DNA of 64,000 bases from Macrotis lagotis (GCF_037893015.1 NC_133665.1:103693937-103757936), one strand, 5' to 3'. Shown: positions 37,440 to 49,736, counted from the first letter of the stretch. A program made the numbers and translations. Notes: generated by a model from the letters alone, not told the origin.

Positions 37440-37565
37440 CATTAATTTGCTGTGTTACCTGAGAAAGTCATTATGGCTCTCTCTGGGCCTTGGGTTTCCC
37501 AATCTGTAAAATGAGGGAGTTTGACTCAGTAGTTCTTCCAGCTCTGTGAATTCTGTGATTCAGAC
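37440..37565 (+). repeat. MIR-like SINE tail
   Basis: 'ctctctgggccttgggtttc' and 'caatctgtaaaatgagggag' are the MIR core end in sense, followed by 'ctctgtgaattctgtgattc'. Confidence 0.6.
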
Positions 37566-37594
37566 ATGGAAAGGGAGAGCTACAGAGTGACATT

Positions 37595-37745
37595 GAGCTC
37601 ATCTTGATCAGCACCCTCATTTTACAGAGAGAGAAATGGAGTCTCAGAACCCAGAAACGACTTGTCCAAAGTCACAGAGAATTACTGGCAATATTGGGAC
37701 CAGAAGCTATGATTAACTCAGGATTCCTGACTTCAAGGCACCGGG
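37595..37745 (-). repeat. MIR-like SINE
   Basis: 'caccctcattttacagagag' and 'tgtccaaagtcacagagaat' mark antisense MIR. Confidence 0.6.
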
Positions 37746-38169
37746 CTGGTTTCATGTTGATTCCTTTCTTTATGGGAATAGAACCACTCAGCCCTTGTGG
37801 TCAGGCTCCAGAAGAAGGGCCAGGAGGGCATTCCTCTCCTTCCTGCTTCCCTTCTTTTTTTCCCATCCTAGCCAGGGAACCCAGCTGGCCAGGACCAGAC
37901 CCCAGGGGCTGGTGGAAAACATAAACAAAGGAAGCATACGTGATTGCATTTCTCTTTAATTACCCAGGGGCTTCCTGAGCACTGGAAAAGGGGCTTGTGT
38001 AGGAGGGTTGGGGTGGGGAGTTCAAGGGGTGATGTCTTGGGTGACCGACTGACTCCTTAAAATCAAGATGTTCCAAGCAAAACTCATCATCTGGCCCATA
38101 TGGCTTCCTCTTTCCAGCTTCTCTTTTTTGGTGATGGCATGACCAGCCTTGCAATTAGCCTAGCTTGAA

Positions 38170-38315
38170 GACTTGAAGTCAGCCATGGCATAATGGCAAG
38201 TGTTCTAGATTTAAAGTCAATTGACTGTACAACCTTAAGAAACATCTCTTCTTTGGAATTTATTTTCCTTATCTGTAAAATGCATTAGTTAGACTAGATT
38301 GAGGATTCTTAACCA
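38170..38315 (+). repeat. MIR-like SINE, degraded
   Basis: 'agtgttctagatttaaagtc', 'tattttccttatctgtaaaa' and 'gactagattgaggattctta' follow MIR order. Confidence 0.45.
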
Positions 38316-38318
38316 TGT

Positions 38319-38319
<1 letters not shown>

Positions 38320-38395
<76 letters not shown>

Positions 38396-38396
38396 T
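38320..38396. repeat. (TG)n microsatellite, about 76 bp
   Basis: Nearly pure TG with a single interruption (tttg) near 38367. Confidence 0.97.
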
Positions 38397-38552
38397 GGAC
38401 TCTCTTGACAGTATGATCCCCTTCTCAGAATATTATTTAAATGTATAAAATACACACACAATACAGGATTACAAAGGAAAGCAAAGGTTAGTGAAAATAA
38501 AGATGGATTTTTCTTACTATTCACTTTTACAGACCCCTTGAAATCTATTCTT

Positions 38553-38672
38553 TTTTTTTTAGGTTTTTGCAAGGCAGTGGGGTTAAGTGACTTGCTCAAG
38601 GTCACACAGCTAGGTAATTATTAAGTGTTTGAGGCCGGATTTAAACTCAGGTCCTCTTGACTCCAGGGCCGA
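38553..38672 (-). mobile_element. Marsupial tRNA-headed SINE, 5'-truncated
   Basis: Antisense copy lacking its head; it ends at 'ctccagggccg'. Perfect duplications aaatctattctt at 38541-38552 and 38673-38684 show that the truncation happened at insertion. Confidence 0.92.
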
Positions 38673-38699
38673 AAATCTATTCTTAGATTCCTTAGGAGA

Positions 38700-39585
38700 A
38701 GGGAAAGGGTTAAAAAATCCTGGCCTAGATGATCCCCAAGATTCCTCCCAGCTTTAACCTCTATCTAAATTTGTCTCCTGCTTCAACCGTCCCCTCTCAT
38801 CTTTCTGCGCCTCCCCCCCAACCCGATTTTTTTCTAAGGTAGATTGTGACAGTATCCATGGGATTAACTCATTCCATCAGAGAATATCAAAAGTCACCTA
38901 TGCCCTTTCCACCTTTATGACTTTGGTCTTTGTTTTCCCATAAATTCTTCCTTAGGGTCCAGGGGATGTCTCTTTAAAAGAACTAGAGGCCTACTTGATA
39001 TTGTGCTGAGGCTGGGGAGGCACATGGGCCATCTTCTGGTTGTCCCTTGGTGTGGATATGGTACTTCTTTTCTGTTAGACTATTTCCCATTCTAGTTCCA
39101 TTTATAGTAAGGTCAAGAAGATTCTCTTCAGTTCCTCCAGTTTTATATGCACTTACTTATCATTGGAAATCTCACTTTCAAAGTACCAAAAGCTATGTGG
39201 TTTTTAGCACCCGACGTGCTCTGTCTTCCACCACTTGACCACTATCGTTGTAGAACAGGAAGGGTCCTCATGGTTCTGTTTTTCCTTTTTTTTCTTTTTA
39301 AATGGGTTACTAAAGTCAAATAACTCACTACTAAGTAGTCAACCCACTGGAGAGGACTTTACTTCCATTTAACTAGTCCAGTACTCAGGATCATGTTCAA
39401 AGTTTTTCTAACTTTGTAAAAACTACTAGAACCTTCTCTTTGACATAGCTTTTAAGAACCCAAGAATAGCTACATGCCATGCTATTAGAGAAAATGTTAA
39501 TAATGAATGTAGAATGTGTCCATTTCCCCCCAAATATCTGGTTGTTGAACATTTACCAGCACCGTCTTACAGAGAATGAACTATT
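38700..39585. other. Intergenic, nothing recognised
   Basis: Apart from a short MIR/L3-type tail at about 38720-38765 ('agatgatccccaagattcct'), no repeat or gene is recognised. Confidence 0.35.
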
Positions 39586-39589
39586 TTTA

Positions 39590-40115
39590 AATAATAATCA
39601 TTTTTTTATTAGCAAGCATTTCTAATTAGCTTATCCTCTCCCATTATTCCCTCTTGAACAAATTGAAAAACAAAACTAAAAAACTCAGATCCCTCAATAT
39701 GTCACTTCATAGTTGACCGCACAAATTCCCATATTATCTATGTCCCTAAATGCTTATTTCTACATTTTAAGTTCATTGCCTCCTGTCAGGAGATAAGTGG
39801 TATGTTTCATCTTCATTTTTTTGGAATTATAGTTTATCATTGAGTTGATGAGAATTCTAAGATCTTTTAATGTTGTTTTTCTCTAAAATGATAACTTGTT
39901 CTCCTAGTTCTCTGTTTATTTTACTCACTATCAATTCATAAAGACCTTCCCAGTTTCCTCTGAAGCTGTCTGTGATTTTTTTATGGAGCAATAATCCATC
40001 AATGTGCCACAATTTGTTTAACCATTCCCCAATGGGGGGCACCCCCAGATTTTCTGGCTACCAAGAAAAGGAACTGTTTATAAATATTTTTGCACATATT
40101 TAAACTTTTGGGATA
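39590..40115 (-). repeat. L1 3' end, old subfamily, antisense
   Basis: 'accttcccagtttcctctga', 'tttaaccattccccaatggg' and 'gaactgtttataaatatttt' place it with the L1 3' ends at 2300 and 53335, though more diverged. Confidence 0.65.
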
Positions 40116-40224
40116 AAATTCAAATTCCTTAGCCTGGTATTTGAAACCTTTCTTAAATTGGCCCTAGACAGCCTTACCTTCCATTACTCATTTTAAAAAC
40201 TCACTGTGATTTAGAGTACAAAGG

Positions 40225-40475
40225 CCCTCACTGGTCATCTAGTTCAATATTTATCTGAGCTGGTCTTTTCTCTACAACATTCCTGATGAATGACTATCTT
40301 GTCTCCTACTGCAGAAAAAGTTTCCCAGGATGAGACACGTACCTTTCCATAGATCTGCTTATTAGAAAGTTTTTCCTTATGTTAAACCAAAATCTACCTC
40401 CCTGTAACTTCTACTCATTGCCACTAGGTGGAAAAAGTCTAATTCTTTTACCCTATGAGATAAATATTTGAAGAT
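40225..40475 (-). repeat. L3/CR1 3' end, antisense
   Basis: 'tagaaagtttttccttatgt', 'aaaatctacctccctgtaac' and 'cattgccactaggtggaaaa' are the classic antisense L3/CR1 order. Confidence 0.75.
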
Positions 40476-40479
40476 AGCA

Positions 40480-41495
40480 AGATCATAAGATCCAGAACTG
40501 AAAGGGGTCATAAAACCTCAATTAGCTTGATCTTATCATTTTACAATGGAAGCAACTAGTCCTCAAATGGTGAGGTATCATACCCAAGATCATTATGTCT
40601 TATCAAGGCTTATTTTTGTTAGGTGATACTTCCAAGTTCCTTCACAAGCCCTCAGGTGACATAGTTTCAAGTCCTTTTAATGGTCCTGTCATCTTTCTGT
40701 ATAGTTTGTCCATTTTCCTCTAAGAGATGTCATAGAACTCAACAAGTATGGGTCAGAGGAAAGGATGCTACATTTGGAATCAGAACTGTCCAACTCTTCA
40801 TCTATGATTCTATAATCTATGATTCCGTGATCTTATGATAAAGTATGAGTTTCCTGAGATTGCATAGGTAGGTTAAGAGCAGAATTTTGGGGTTAGAGAC
40901 TACAGGAGGGTGACTTCCATTAAAAGATTAGCGAAGGGTTTCACCTCACTGGACCTTAGTTTACTCATCTATAAAATAAGGGGATTGATGTTGATGGTTT
41001 CTATGGAACCTTTGACTACCTTCCTTTTGGACACTCAGCTTCTATTTAGTGAACTGCATATTAATGGTACTTGACCTAGCCTTAGTTTCATTGGTTTTTT
41101 TTGCCAACTGTATCTCTCTGGTGATTCATTTTGATCTTTTGGTCCACTAAAACCCTTTTCTTTACACGAATCACTTGCTACCTAACCATGAATGATAAGT
41201 AGGATAGCTACCTATTTTGTGCTTGTGTGGTTGAGTTCTCGAACCTGAGCATAGGGTTTTCTATACATTACTATTAAATATCATGTTTTATGTTTGTTTC
41301 AGCCAGAATGTTAAATTCAGTTAAGCAAATATTGACTAAATACCTAGAATCACCGAATTGTAAAGGTGTCAATCATATCCAAACCTCATTTGAAGCTGAA
41401 TCCCACTTCAACAAGTGATTGTCTAACCTCTGCTTAGTGACTTTCAGAAACTGGTTGCCCTCTCAGCCTCGAATTATCTTGTGTCCATTTTGTAC
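40480..41495. other. Intergenic with MIR-type fragments
   Basis: Contains a short antisense MIR/L3 piece at 40490-40610 and a sense MIR tail at about 40930-41020 ('ctcactggaccttagtttac'). The rest is unassigned. Confidence 0.35.
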
Positions 41496-41496
41496 A

Positions 41497-41499
<3 letters not shown>

Positions 41500-41545
<46 letters not shown>
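41500..41545. repeat. (TA)n microsatellite
   Basis: About 22 uninterrupted TA units. Confidence 0.96.
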
Positions 41546-41547
<2 letters not shown>

Positions 41548-41909
41548 ATAAGGGGTGATTTTTTCAGATTTTGAAATTTTTACTGATGAAAGGGGGTTGG
41601 ACCAAGGCATAATTTTTATGTCTGAGAAACACTTTAAAAAGGCAGTCCACAGAGACAAGGCACTTAATCTGGGTAAAGATGACAGTAGTGTCCTTTCTCA
41701 GAAATGAATTTGCTTATGATTGATAGGAGAACTTTGGAGTTGATAGTTGGGAAATTGTGGAACCCAGAAACTGTTTTGTGATTAATTGGACAAATGTACA
41801 TCATCTGGTTGCCCTTAGCTGGCAGGAATAAAATTTAGTTAGTTGCTATGAACTTGGGAAGGGATTCACTTTTGGGCCAATAATGTAGGTTTAAGAATAA
41901 ATCTTAGAG

Positions 41910-42079
41910 GGGTGGCTAGGTGGCTAGGTGGCGTAGTGGATAAAGCACCCGCCCTGGAGTCAGGAGTACCTGGGTTCAAATCCAGCCTCAGACACTTAAT
42001 AATTACCTAACTGTGTGGCCTTGGGCAAGCCACTTAACCCCGTTTGTCTTGAAAAAACCTTAAAAAACAAACAAACAAA
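41910..42079 (+). mobile_element. Marsupial tRNA-headed SINE with duplicated head
   Basis: Full sense copy with a small tandem duplication in the head (ggctaggtggctaggtgg). Box A (tggcgtagtgg) and box B (gttcaaatc) fit the consensus. Perfect 14-bp duplications aataaatcttagag at 41896-41909 and 42080-42093 mark a young insertion. Confidence 0.95.
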
Positions 42080-42539
42080 AATAAATCTTAGAGCCTGGTG
42101 GAAGAATGGCTTTACCTATCTCTGCACTACCATCTGTTACATGGAAAGTGGAAACCCCTTGGAGTCCAGTCAAAAGATCAAGACTGGGAAAATGTAGCAA
42201 ATTTCAAGCATAGGGTCTCTGCCCTTTCTAAAAAAGTATAGCACTTTTCTGGAATTGATAGCATACCCTTTAGTGAACTTCTAAGTGGATTGTTCTGAAG
42301 GAAGTAGAATGGCTTCAAGTCTTGCTGTTCCAGAATTCTTGGCACATGGGTGAGTATCTAAGGCTGAGTTTGAACTCTGATCTTCCTGACTCCAAGTCTG
42401 GTATTCTTATCTACTGCACCAGCTAAATGGGTGAAATGCTACTTTATAATTATTCCTGCTTTACTTTCTTTTTAGTTAATGTTTTGGCTAAGGGTTAATA
42501 TAGTCTGATGGCTGATTTGTTGAATGGGAACCACCCCAG

Positions 42540-42725
42540 TGAGAACATAGGAACTACAGATGGAGTGTGGAAGTCCCAAGTATAAATTTGGCCTTAGACA
42601 GTCAACTATGTGACCCTGGGCAAGTCATTGCACCACTTTCTGCCTCAGTTTCCTCAACTGTAAAATGGACTTACTCAGAACATCTACTCTCAGGGTTGTT
42701 GTGAGGATCAAATGAAATACTAGTT
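42540..42725 (+). repeat. MIR-like SINE
   Basis: 'gtgaccctgggcaagtcatt', 'ctgcctcagtttcctcaact' and 'gggttgttgtgaggatcaaa' give the core and 3' part of MIR in sense. Confidence 0.8.
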
Positions 42726-42774
42726 TCACTCAATCTCTTCCCTTCTATCTTCCCCTCTTGTTCTCTTCATGACA

Positions 42775-43030
42775 TACACATTCTCCTTCAAAGTTCAGTT
42801 AAATCCAAACTTGTTATAAGCCTTCCCTGATGGCTCTAGCTCACAAGAACCTCTCTGCCCTTGAGCTCCTGCTGCCCAGGCTGTCTGTGCCCTCTGTTCT
42901 TCCTTTGCTACATTCTACTTTGTATCCCTTTCCACCATTATATGGGCATTATGTGAGTTTCCTTTTCATCCCCTTCATCTATTGAATACGGGAATGGTTT
43001 TCTCGTTAATCTTTGAATCTTCAGGACTCA
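42775..43030 (+). repeat. L2 3' region
   Basis: 'ccttcaaagttcagttaaat', 'ttataagccttccctgatgg' and 'tctattgaatacgggaatgg' follow L2 in sense. Confidence 0.65.
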
Positions 43031-43439
43031 ACTTAGAAACATCTGGATATAGAAAGAATACTAGATTTGGATAAGGCCTGGGCTCACATGTTGGTTTTAC
43101 CATTTAACTATCCAAGTTGTTAGAAAAGAACCTAACTTAGCTAGATGATTGCTAAGGTCTCTTTTCACTCTAAATCTATGATCTTTTCCTCAATTAAATC
43201 ATTACCTTGAGACACCACCTCAAGGCCAATTTTATTTCTGTCACCAGAGAGCAATCCTACAAATCATACCTGCTATTTTAGAATACCCTCCTATTCGCTA
43301 CCTCTCAGATTTGTCCTCCTTCTAAGCTTCCCACTAGTCATTCTTCTCCTTGTCCTTTTTCACAGCAGCTGGACTAGAAAAAAAAGAAGCCAGGTTTCAG
43401 TTCTAGCACTGTTAGATCTGTGACCTTGACCATCTTCCT

Positions 43440-43640
43440 AAGAATTAGACCTAACTGTACAAAAATGGGGGATAGCATGAGGGATAGACTTCCCATCACT
43501 AGAAGTCTTCAAAAGAGAGACTGAAGACAATTTTCTTGAGTTGAGTTGATGCTCTACTTGAGCTGAGGGATTCTCCTTTAGGGATAAATGGGGTTCAGAT
43601 ACCTCTGAGGTTCTTTCAAATTCTGAGATTCTACAAATCA
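43440..43640 (+). repeat. L3/CR1 3' end fragment
   Basis: 'tagacttcccatcactagaa', 'tttagggataaatggggttc' and 'tacctctgaggttctttcaa' match the final part of L3/CR1. Confidence 0.6.
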
Positions 43641-43644
43641 GATC

Positions 43645-43800
43645 ACCTCACAGAACCTCTGTTTCCCCACTTGTAAAATGGGAATGATAATGCACCTACC
43701 TTTCATGGTTGTTGTGAAGATCAAATGAGTCAATTATCTGTAAAATGCTTTGCAAATCTTTAAGCTTTATGGAATGTTTGTTGTTGTTGATGATGCAGTT
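43645..43800 (+). repeat. MIR-like SINE, 3' part
   Basis: 'cctctgtttccccacttgta', 'ggttgttgtgaagatcaaat' and 'ctgtaaaatgctttgcaaat' are MIR 3' text in sense. Confidence 0.75.
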
Positions 43801-44212
43801 GGTGATGATGGAGAGGAGGAAATAGAGAGATCTGTGATGTCACCTGGTGCTCTATAAGACTAGGAAAAGCCAGTCCATGTCTCAGAGATCCTCCAGTCTA
43901 GATGCAGATAAATAAAACAAACTCATAAAGTTTCATAACACAAGCATGAAAGAAAAATAAAAGGTAATATCAAAACAGCTCAAAGGCTGTGTGTACTCAT
44001 AGGCAGTTTAGGGACAGGAAGGGACCTTAAAGAGAAAACTCCAACCCCTTGCAATAATCACCTGCTAAGGTCACAGTATGAAGAAGAGACAGAGCTGGTC
44101 TTTGGACCCAGGTGTCCCTGGTGTCATTCTTCCATGAATGGAAAGACCTGGTTCTGGTGAATGATTTCTGAATTAATGTATTTTCTTTCCTCTTACAAAC
44201 AAACCCTTGAAG

Positions 44213-44398
44213 ATGTACTTGCCAACTACAGCCCTATTCAGTCTAGGATCCAGGGGGATGACCTTGGAGAGAGGAGTGGGCCCCAGGATGGGGAGCTGTG
44301 AGAGGCAGGAGGAGCGAGAAGGTGATGGAAGTTCAGGGTTGGCAGAGGAGATCATGGAAAATCCTGGACCTTGCTGTGTTGAGAGTTTCTGGTATCAG
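44213..44398 (+). other. Candidate unannotated exon (weak)
   Basis: An open stretch is followed by an ideal donor, cag then gtaagt, at 44399. A pyrimidine-rich run (ttttctttcctctt) lies upstream, with a possible acceptor AG at 44211-44212. It is not similar to any protein I know and may be a noncoding exon or chance. Confidence 0.15.
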
Positions 44399-44794
44399 GT
44401 AAGTTTTGTTAAGAAGGGGGGGCGGGAAAGGAAAGCAAAGGTCTCCTGGTTTCATTCCAAGGGAGGAGCTGGTACCCTGAAGAAGCTGGCCTTAAGTGGG
44501 TGACGCCCAAGCTTGGATCCTCTTTCTTTAAACACACGGTTATTTTTATCTCTGTTCAGGGGCAAAGTCCAGGCTGAGTTTAGGGGCTGGGGCACAGAAG
44601 AGATACCACTCCTTGTATCTCTTCCAGGAGTGGCTTGGAATTTGTTGGTCTTCCTCATTGGGCTGAGCAGTATCAAAGACATCCATGGAGGTGGGGAGCC
44701 CTGGGAACTCTGAGGGGGAAGGGACTAACAGGAAAAGTGGAACCCTAAAGGGCAAAGGTCTCTCCACTGGGAACTCATGCTATCCAAGATCTGA

Positions 44795-45045
44795 TGATCA
44801 TAATAATAGCTAATGTTTACATAGCAGGTTTGCAAAGCACTTTACATACATTAACTCATTTGATCCTCACAGCTATTCTATAAGATAAGGTGTTACTATT
44901 AACTCATTTTACAGATAAGGAAACCAAGACTGAGAGGAATTATCTAGGGTCACATAGCTAGTTAACATCAGATAGATGGGATTTGAATTCAGTTCTTTCT
45001 GACTAGAGGCCCAGCCTCTTATCCACTTTGTCACATCACTGCCTA
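44795..45045 (-). repeat. MIR-like SINE, near full length
   Basis: 'ttgcaaagcactttacatac', 'ttgatcctcacagctattct', 'acagataaggaaaccaagac' and 'ggtcacatagctagttaaca' give the complete antisense order. Confidence 0.85.
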
Positions 45046-45116
45046 TTTAGAAAGGAAGGGACTTTAGAGACCACTTAGTCTGAATTTAAATTCCACAGAA
45101 GTCAGAGAAACTTTCT

Positions 45117-45763
45117 TCTTTTTTAACTTAAAGATTTTATTTATTTTGAGTTTTACAATTTTCCCCTAATCTTATTTCCCTCCCCCCACCCCCCACAGAA
45201 GGCAATTTGCCAGTCTTTACATTGTTTCCATGGTATACATTGATCTAAATTGAATGTGATGAGAGAGAAATCATACCCTTAAGGAAGAAACATAAAGTAT
45301 AAGAGATAGCAAGATCAGACAATAAGATATCAGTTTTTCCCCCCCCTAAATTAAAGGTAATAGTGCTTGGTCTTTGTTCAAACTCCACAGTTCTTTCTTT
45401 GGATACAGATGGTATTCTCCATTGTAGAGAGCCCAAAATTGTCCCTGATTTTTACAATGATGGAGTGAGTGAGTCCATCAAGGTTGATCATCACCCCCAT
45501 GTTGCTGTTAGGGTGTACAGTGTTTTCTGGTTCTGCTCATCTCATTCAGCATCAGTTCATGCAAATCCCTCCAGGCTTCCCTGAATTTCCATCCCTCCTG
45601 GTTTCTAATAGAACAATAGTGTTCCATGACATACAAATACCACAGTTTGCTAAGCCATTCCCCAATTGAAGGACATTTACTTAATTTCTAATTCTTTGCC
45701 ACCACAAACAGGGCTGCTATGAATATTTTTGTACAAGTGATGTTTTTACCCTTTTTCATCATC
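45117..45763 (-). mobile_element. 5'-truncated L1, 647 bp, antisense
   Basis: The left end is the T-rich reverse of an L1 tail ('tttattttgagttttacaat'), and the right end is cut inside the element. Perfect 15-bp duplications tcagagaaactttct at 45102-45116 and 45764-45778 flank it. It encodes no intact protein. Confidence 0.97.
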
Positions 45764-45779
45764 TCAGAGAAACTTTCTA

Positions 45780-46100
45780 AGCCTCTGTTTCCTCAACTGT
45801 AAAATGGGAATAATACTATTTGCATTCTCTGTCTGGCAGAGAGCCTTGGAGTGGAAAATCATTTTCCTAATTAAGAGATGGGGAGCAAGTTGTCTAAGGT
45901 TTGTTATCAAGTAATAGGGCCAAAGATTTGAATTTGTCATAGGATCACATAGTTAGACTAGAAGGAAATTTAGAGGCCATTTAATTGAACCCCCTCATTT
46001 TACAAATGGCCTCAATTTATAGATGAAGAAAGAATTAAGTGACTTCTTTAAATTTTAAACCAAAGATCTTTCTTTCAACTTCAATCGCTTGACTCTTTTC
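45780..46100. repeat. MIR-type fragments, both orientations
   Basis: 'gcctctgtttcctcaactgt' (45780 onward, sense) and 'cccctcattttacaaatggc' (about 45990, antisense) are parts of two MIR-like copies. The first resumes right after the L1 insertion. Confidence 0.55.
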
Positions 46101-46309
46101 ATATATCATTTACCTTATGCCATCTACCAGTTATATACTTTCTATCACCTAGCATATATCACAAGGTCATGGCCCTCCCAACTTTGACCTTGACTAGGAT
46201 TTACCTACTCTTTTAAAATAGGGAGATTTTCTCTCCTTTACCTTTGGATCAATTTATTGCTTGTTTCTTTGTTGTTCTTTATTATTATCACTTTGCTTTT
46301 GAATGCCTT

Positions 46310-46412
46310 TCCCCCTTCCCTTCCTCCATCTAAAATCTTCCCCAACCTTCAAGGCCCAGCTTTTATCCCCCATCCTCCAGGAAGCCTCTTCTGACTATCT
46401 TAACTTATGGGC
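46310..46412 (+). repeat. L2 fragment
   Basis: 'ccttcaaggcccagctttta' and 'ccaggaagcctcttctgact' match L2 in sense. Confidence 0.6.
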
Positions 46413-46432
46413 AGCAATCTCTCTCTCTCTCT

Positions 46433-46581
46433 CTTTTTTTTTTTTTCAAGGCAAATGGGGTTAAGTGGCTTGCCCAAGGCCACACAGCTAGGTCATTATT
46501 AAGTGTCTGAGGCTGGATTTGAACCCAGGTACTCCTGACTCCAGGGCCGGTGCTTTATACACTGCTCCACCTAGCTGCCCC
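46433..46581 (-). mobile_element. Marsupial tRNA-headed SINE
   Basis: Full antisense copy next to a CT run; 'gttaagtggcttgcccaagg' and 'tgaacccaggtactcctgac' are intact. Flanks share aatctctct, but the CT run makes exact duplication limits uncertain. Confidence 0.9.
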
Positions 46582-46654
46582 CTGAAATCTCTCTTTTCTT
46601 GGCTATCTATCTTAGGGCTGGAGAGAACCCCAGAGACATCTAAACAACCTATAA

Positions 46655-47395
46655 TCACCTTCTCTGGGATTCAGTTTCTTCATCTGTAAAATGAAGATGT
46701 TGGAAGCTAACCTCCAGCCCTAGGGTCAATATTGTTCTACATTATTCTCTAATTGTTCTATTTGTTCATATTGCCTCCTGGCTTAACTGTGAGCTCACTG
46801 TGACATAAGAAGGGGTCCTTCCCTCTGTATTTCTCCATGATACTTCCTTTTAGTCTGGCTCAGGACTTTCCAGAAGTTCAATAAAGATTTGCTGGTGTAT
46901 TCATGGAAAGTCCTTGTAACCTTGGGCAAATCCTTTGCCCTGTGGGTCTCAATTTCTTCATTTGTAAAATAAAACAGATGGATTTGGTTCACTCTGAGGC
47001 CTCTTCTGGTACTAAATCCTATGATCCCAAACATTTTTACTGAAAATAAACAGATAGATATGATCAACTATAAATGGTATGGAATACTTAAATCTGCTAA
47101 TTGTTCTTCTGTCTTGATCAGTCACCAGGATAAAAAAGCTTAAAGACAAGAGGAACTGTTCCCAGTTTGCTGTTATAGAAAATAGCATTGACTTTGGAGT
47201 TAAAAAACCTGGATTTGAATCTCACTTTTTAGGACTGATTCCATCTCCCCATCTGTCTGATCTAGGGCACATTTACTTAGCATTCCTGGGCCTCAGTTTC
47301 CTCATCTATAAAAAAAGGAGGTGGTTATACTATATAATTTTTATACCCTGTTGTATATGTTTAGTCACAGTCAACCTCCCTGAGACAAAGGGTTG
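46655..47395 (+). repeat. MIR-like and L2-like fragments
   Basis: Three MIR-type tails in sense: 46660-46720 ('tttcttcatctgtaaaatga'), 46910-47030 ('tttcttcatttgtaaaataa') and 47190-47330 ('cctcagtttcctcatctata'). An L2-type piece lies at about 46785-46895. Confidence 0.55.
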
Positions 47396-47441
47396 GATAA
47401 AGTGACCTTCTGAGGTCCCCTTCTCAGGCATGGTATACTTG

Positions 47442-47501
47442 TACACACACACACACACACATACACACATACACACACAAGCACACACACGGACACACAC
47501 C
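47442..47501. repeat. (CA)n interrupted microsatellite
   Basis: CA units with several single-base interruptions. Confidence 0.95.
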
Positions 47502-48530
47502 CTTCACCATCTTTAAACTTAGCCTCCTTTAGCCTCATCTTCCTGTGTGACTTGGTGTCTCCAGGGCCATTGACTCCTCTCTATTAATAACCCAACAGAC
47601 TAGGGAACAGTTAATGACCACCAGCTGCCTTCAGCTCCCCCAGGAGATAAGAGCATGTTCATTTTCCCAGGTCCTGGTTAATCTCTCTTTAAATAGGGCC
47701 CCAGAGCTCTGTTTATAGTAACAAGAGTGGGAATGGATTTGCTGATGTTTACTCCACCTTCCTCTCTCTCCTCTCTCCTTTCTCCCCATAAATAACCTTG
47801 TAAGGAAGGCACTGATGTGATCTCTGACTCATCTTGCCTAGGTTATATTAATCAAAAGTGGCACATGAGTCAAAAGGGAGTTCACTGAAGTCATCGCAAT
47901 GGGTAGACTGCTGGACCTGTGATCAGGAGGATCTGAATCTGTGTCTTATCTCAGACACTTACTAGGTGTATGATCCTGACCAAGCCATGTCCAAATGATG
48001 GAATACTCTAGATTCATTCAAAAATTATATAGTCTACCAAACTGGAGTATCAGTCCTTGAAACATTGTGGAATTTTCTACATGAGATTAACAAATTTGGC
48101 TTAACACTACACAGAAAAAGTTAAATTGATGAGGAATGCCTTTTGTCCAGGATATGGTATGAAATCTGTTGAGATGTCCTATCAAGACAAATATCTTGCT
48201 TTCAAGGGCTGGGCTACCTGGCTAGAAGAGTTGGATGAAAATTGACAACTGGAGCACCCTTCCTACTTGATTTCTCTTTCCCCCTTCCCTAAAGACACCA
48301 TGGGAGACTTCCAGACTAATTCCGTGGATGAGCAATGTGACTGTTCACACCATTGAGATGAACCGAGAGTTTCCAACTATAAACTGTCTAGTGAGATGGA
48401 GATTTTAACAATTCTATGGCCCCCACATCTCTAGGTACTCTTATGTGGCCTGCAGGTTTACCCTAAGAACACTTGGGCTTTGTCATCTCTCTACTGCTGC
48501 CCCCTTAAGACTTCAGAACTTTTCATCTCT
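47502..48530. other. Intergenic, nothing recognised
   Basis: No family or gene assigned. A short MIR-type piece lies at about 47915-47995 ('atctcagacacttactaggt'). Confidence 0.35.
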
Positions 48531-48534
48531 CTTG

Positions 48535-48800
48535 CAGCTGATCTCTTTTATATGTGTTCTCTCTCTTAATTAGATTGTAATCTCTTTGAGGACAGGGAAT
48601 TCAAAGCTTAATCCAAAGTAAGTAATTAATGATATTTTTCCATTTATTTTTTCATTCTTAGCCTCAGTTTTCTCAGCTGTAGACCTACTTCTCAGGGTAG
48701 TTGTGATGATCAAATGAAATAAAATATCTGAAGTCTTTTGCAAACCATAATAAATGTTTGCTTTTATTATTGTTATCATTATTATTACCATTACCATTAT
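48535..48800 (+). repeat. L2 3' piece split by or joined to a MIR-like tail
   Basis: 'gattgtaatctctttgagga' is L2 3' text. 'gcctcagttttctcagctgt' and 'gtagttgtgatgatcaaatg' (48660 onward) are MIR text. Confidence 0.55.
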
Positions 48801-49736
48801 TGTTATAGTGTTCTTATTTTTTCCTACTCTACTTACCACCTCGCCAGTGCCACATAGTACAATTTGCCTCAAATTGTTATTTCAGCGGGAGTATGGACAA
48901 CACTGAACCATGTGCTTTCTATCATTTCCCTTATAGCCAATGACTTTTGAAATGATTAGTGGGATTAGGACTCTATTCTGTGACTGGGGTGAGATGCCAC
49001 TCTACATTTAGTCTGTGTTTGGGGTCTAGGCTAACTAGGGAGAAGCTGTCCAACTTTCTGTGTCAAACTCCTGAAGACTTCTGTGTTGTTGGATTTCATT
49101 TTTCCCCAACCCTGAACATATAGAAGAATGAACAGACATTTGAAAATAGCCTTCCCCCTTCCTGGATTAAACTCTTAACTTTTGTAATACTAGGGCAAGA
49201 AATTGATGTTGGAGAGCAGAGACTGCTTCTAGAATGTTTCAAGAGTGATGCCTTTCAACAGGATTCTGATAACCATCATCAATGCAAATTGTCTCAAAGC
49301 AATGTTCAATCAGCTTAAGTTATATAAGTACTTACGAAAGGACTTGCCTCATCTACTGGGCAACCTTCTGAGATGCTCCTTAACTTTCTAAATGTAAGAT
49401 GAATGAACCTAGAATAAGAGTTGGCAACTTTTCAGAGGGGGTAGACCAAGATACCCTAGTTCCTTTGTTTGGGTGAGTGTAAATTGTGGTATGAATGGGG
49501 GAATGGGTAGAAGTGTTGGTGACAATCTAGGATAATAACAGATAGAAACACTGAAAGAGAGAAGATAGACTTCTGACCAGTGTTTTATTTTAAGATCAAA
49601 TATTCCTATCAGGGATCACATAAGAGTATTGTTACCCCACTCCTTTATTGGCTGGACATCCAGGTGGACATTCCAATAATCAGGTGCAGATGTGGGACTT
49701 AAGGTCAGGAGAGGACTTAGAAATAAATATGTATTT

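Noticed and set aside
38309..38605. Histidine/threonine-repeat open frame, minus strand
   Set aside because: It is a translation of the (TG)n microsatellite and part of a SINE.
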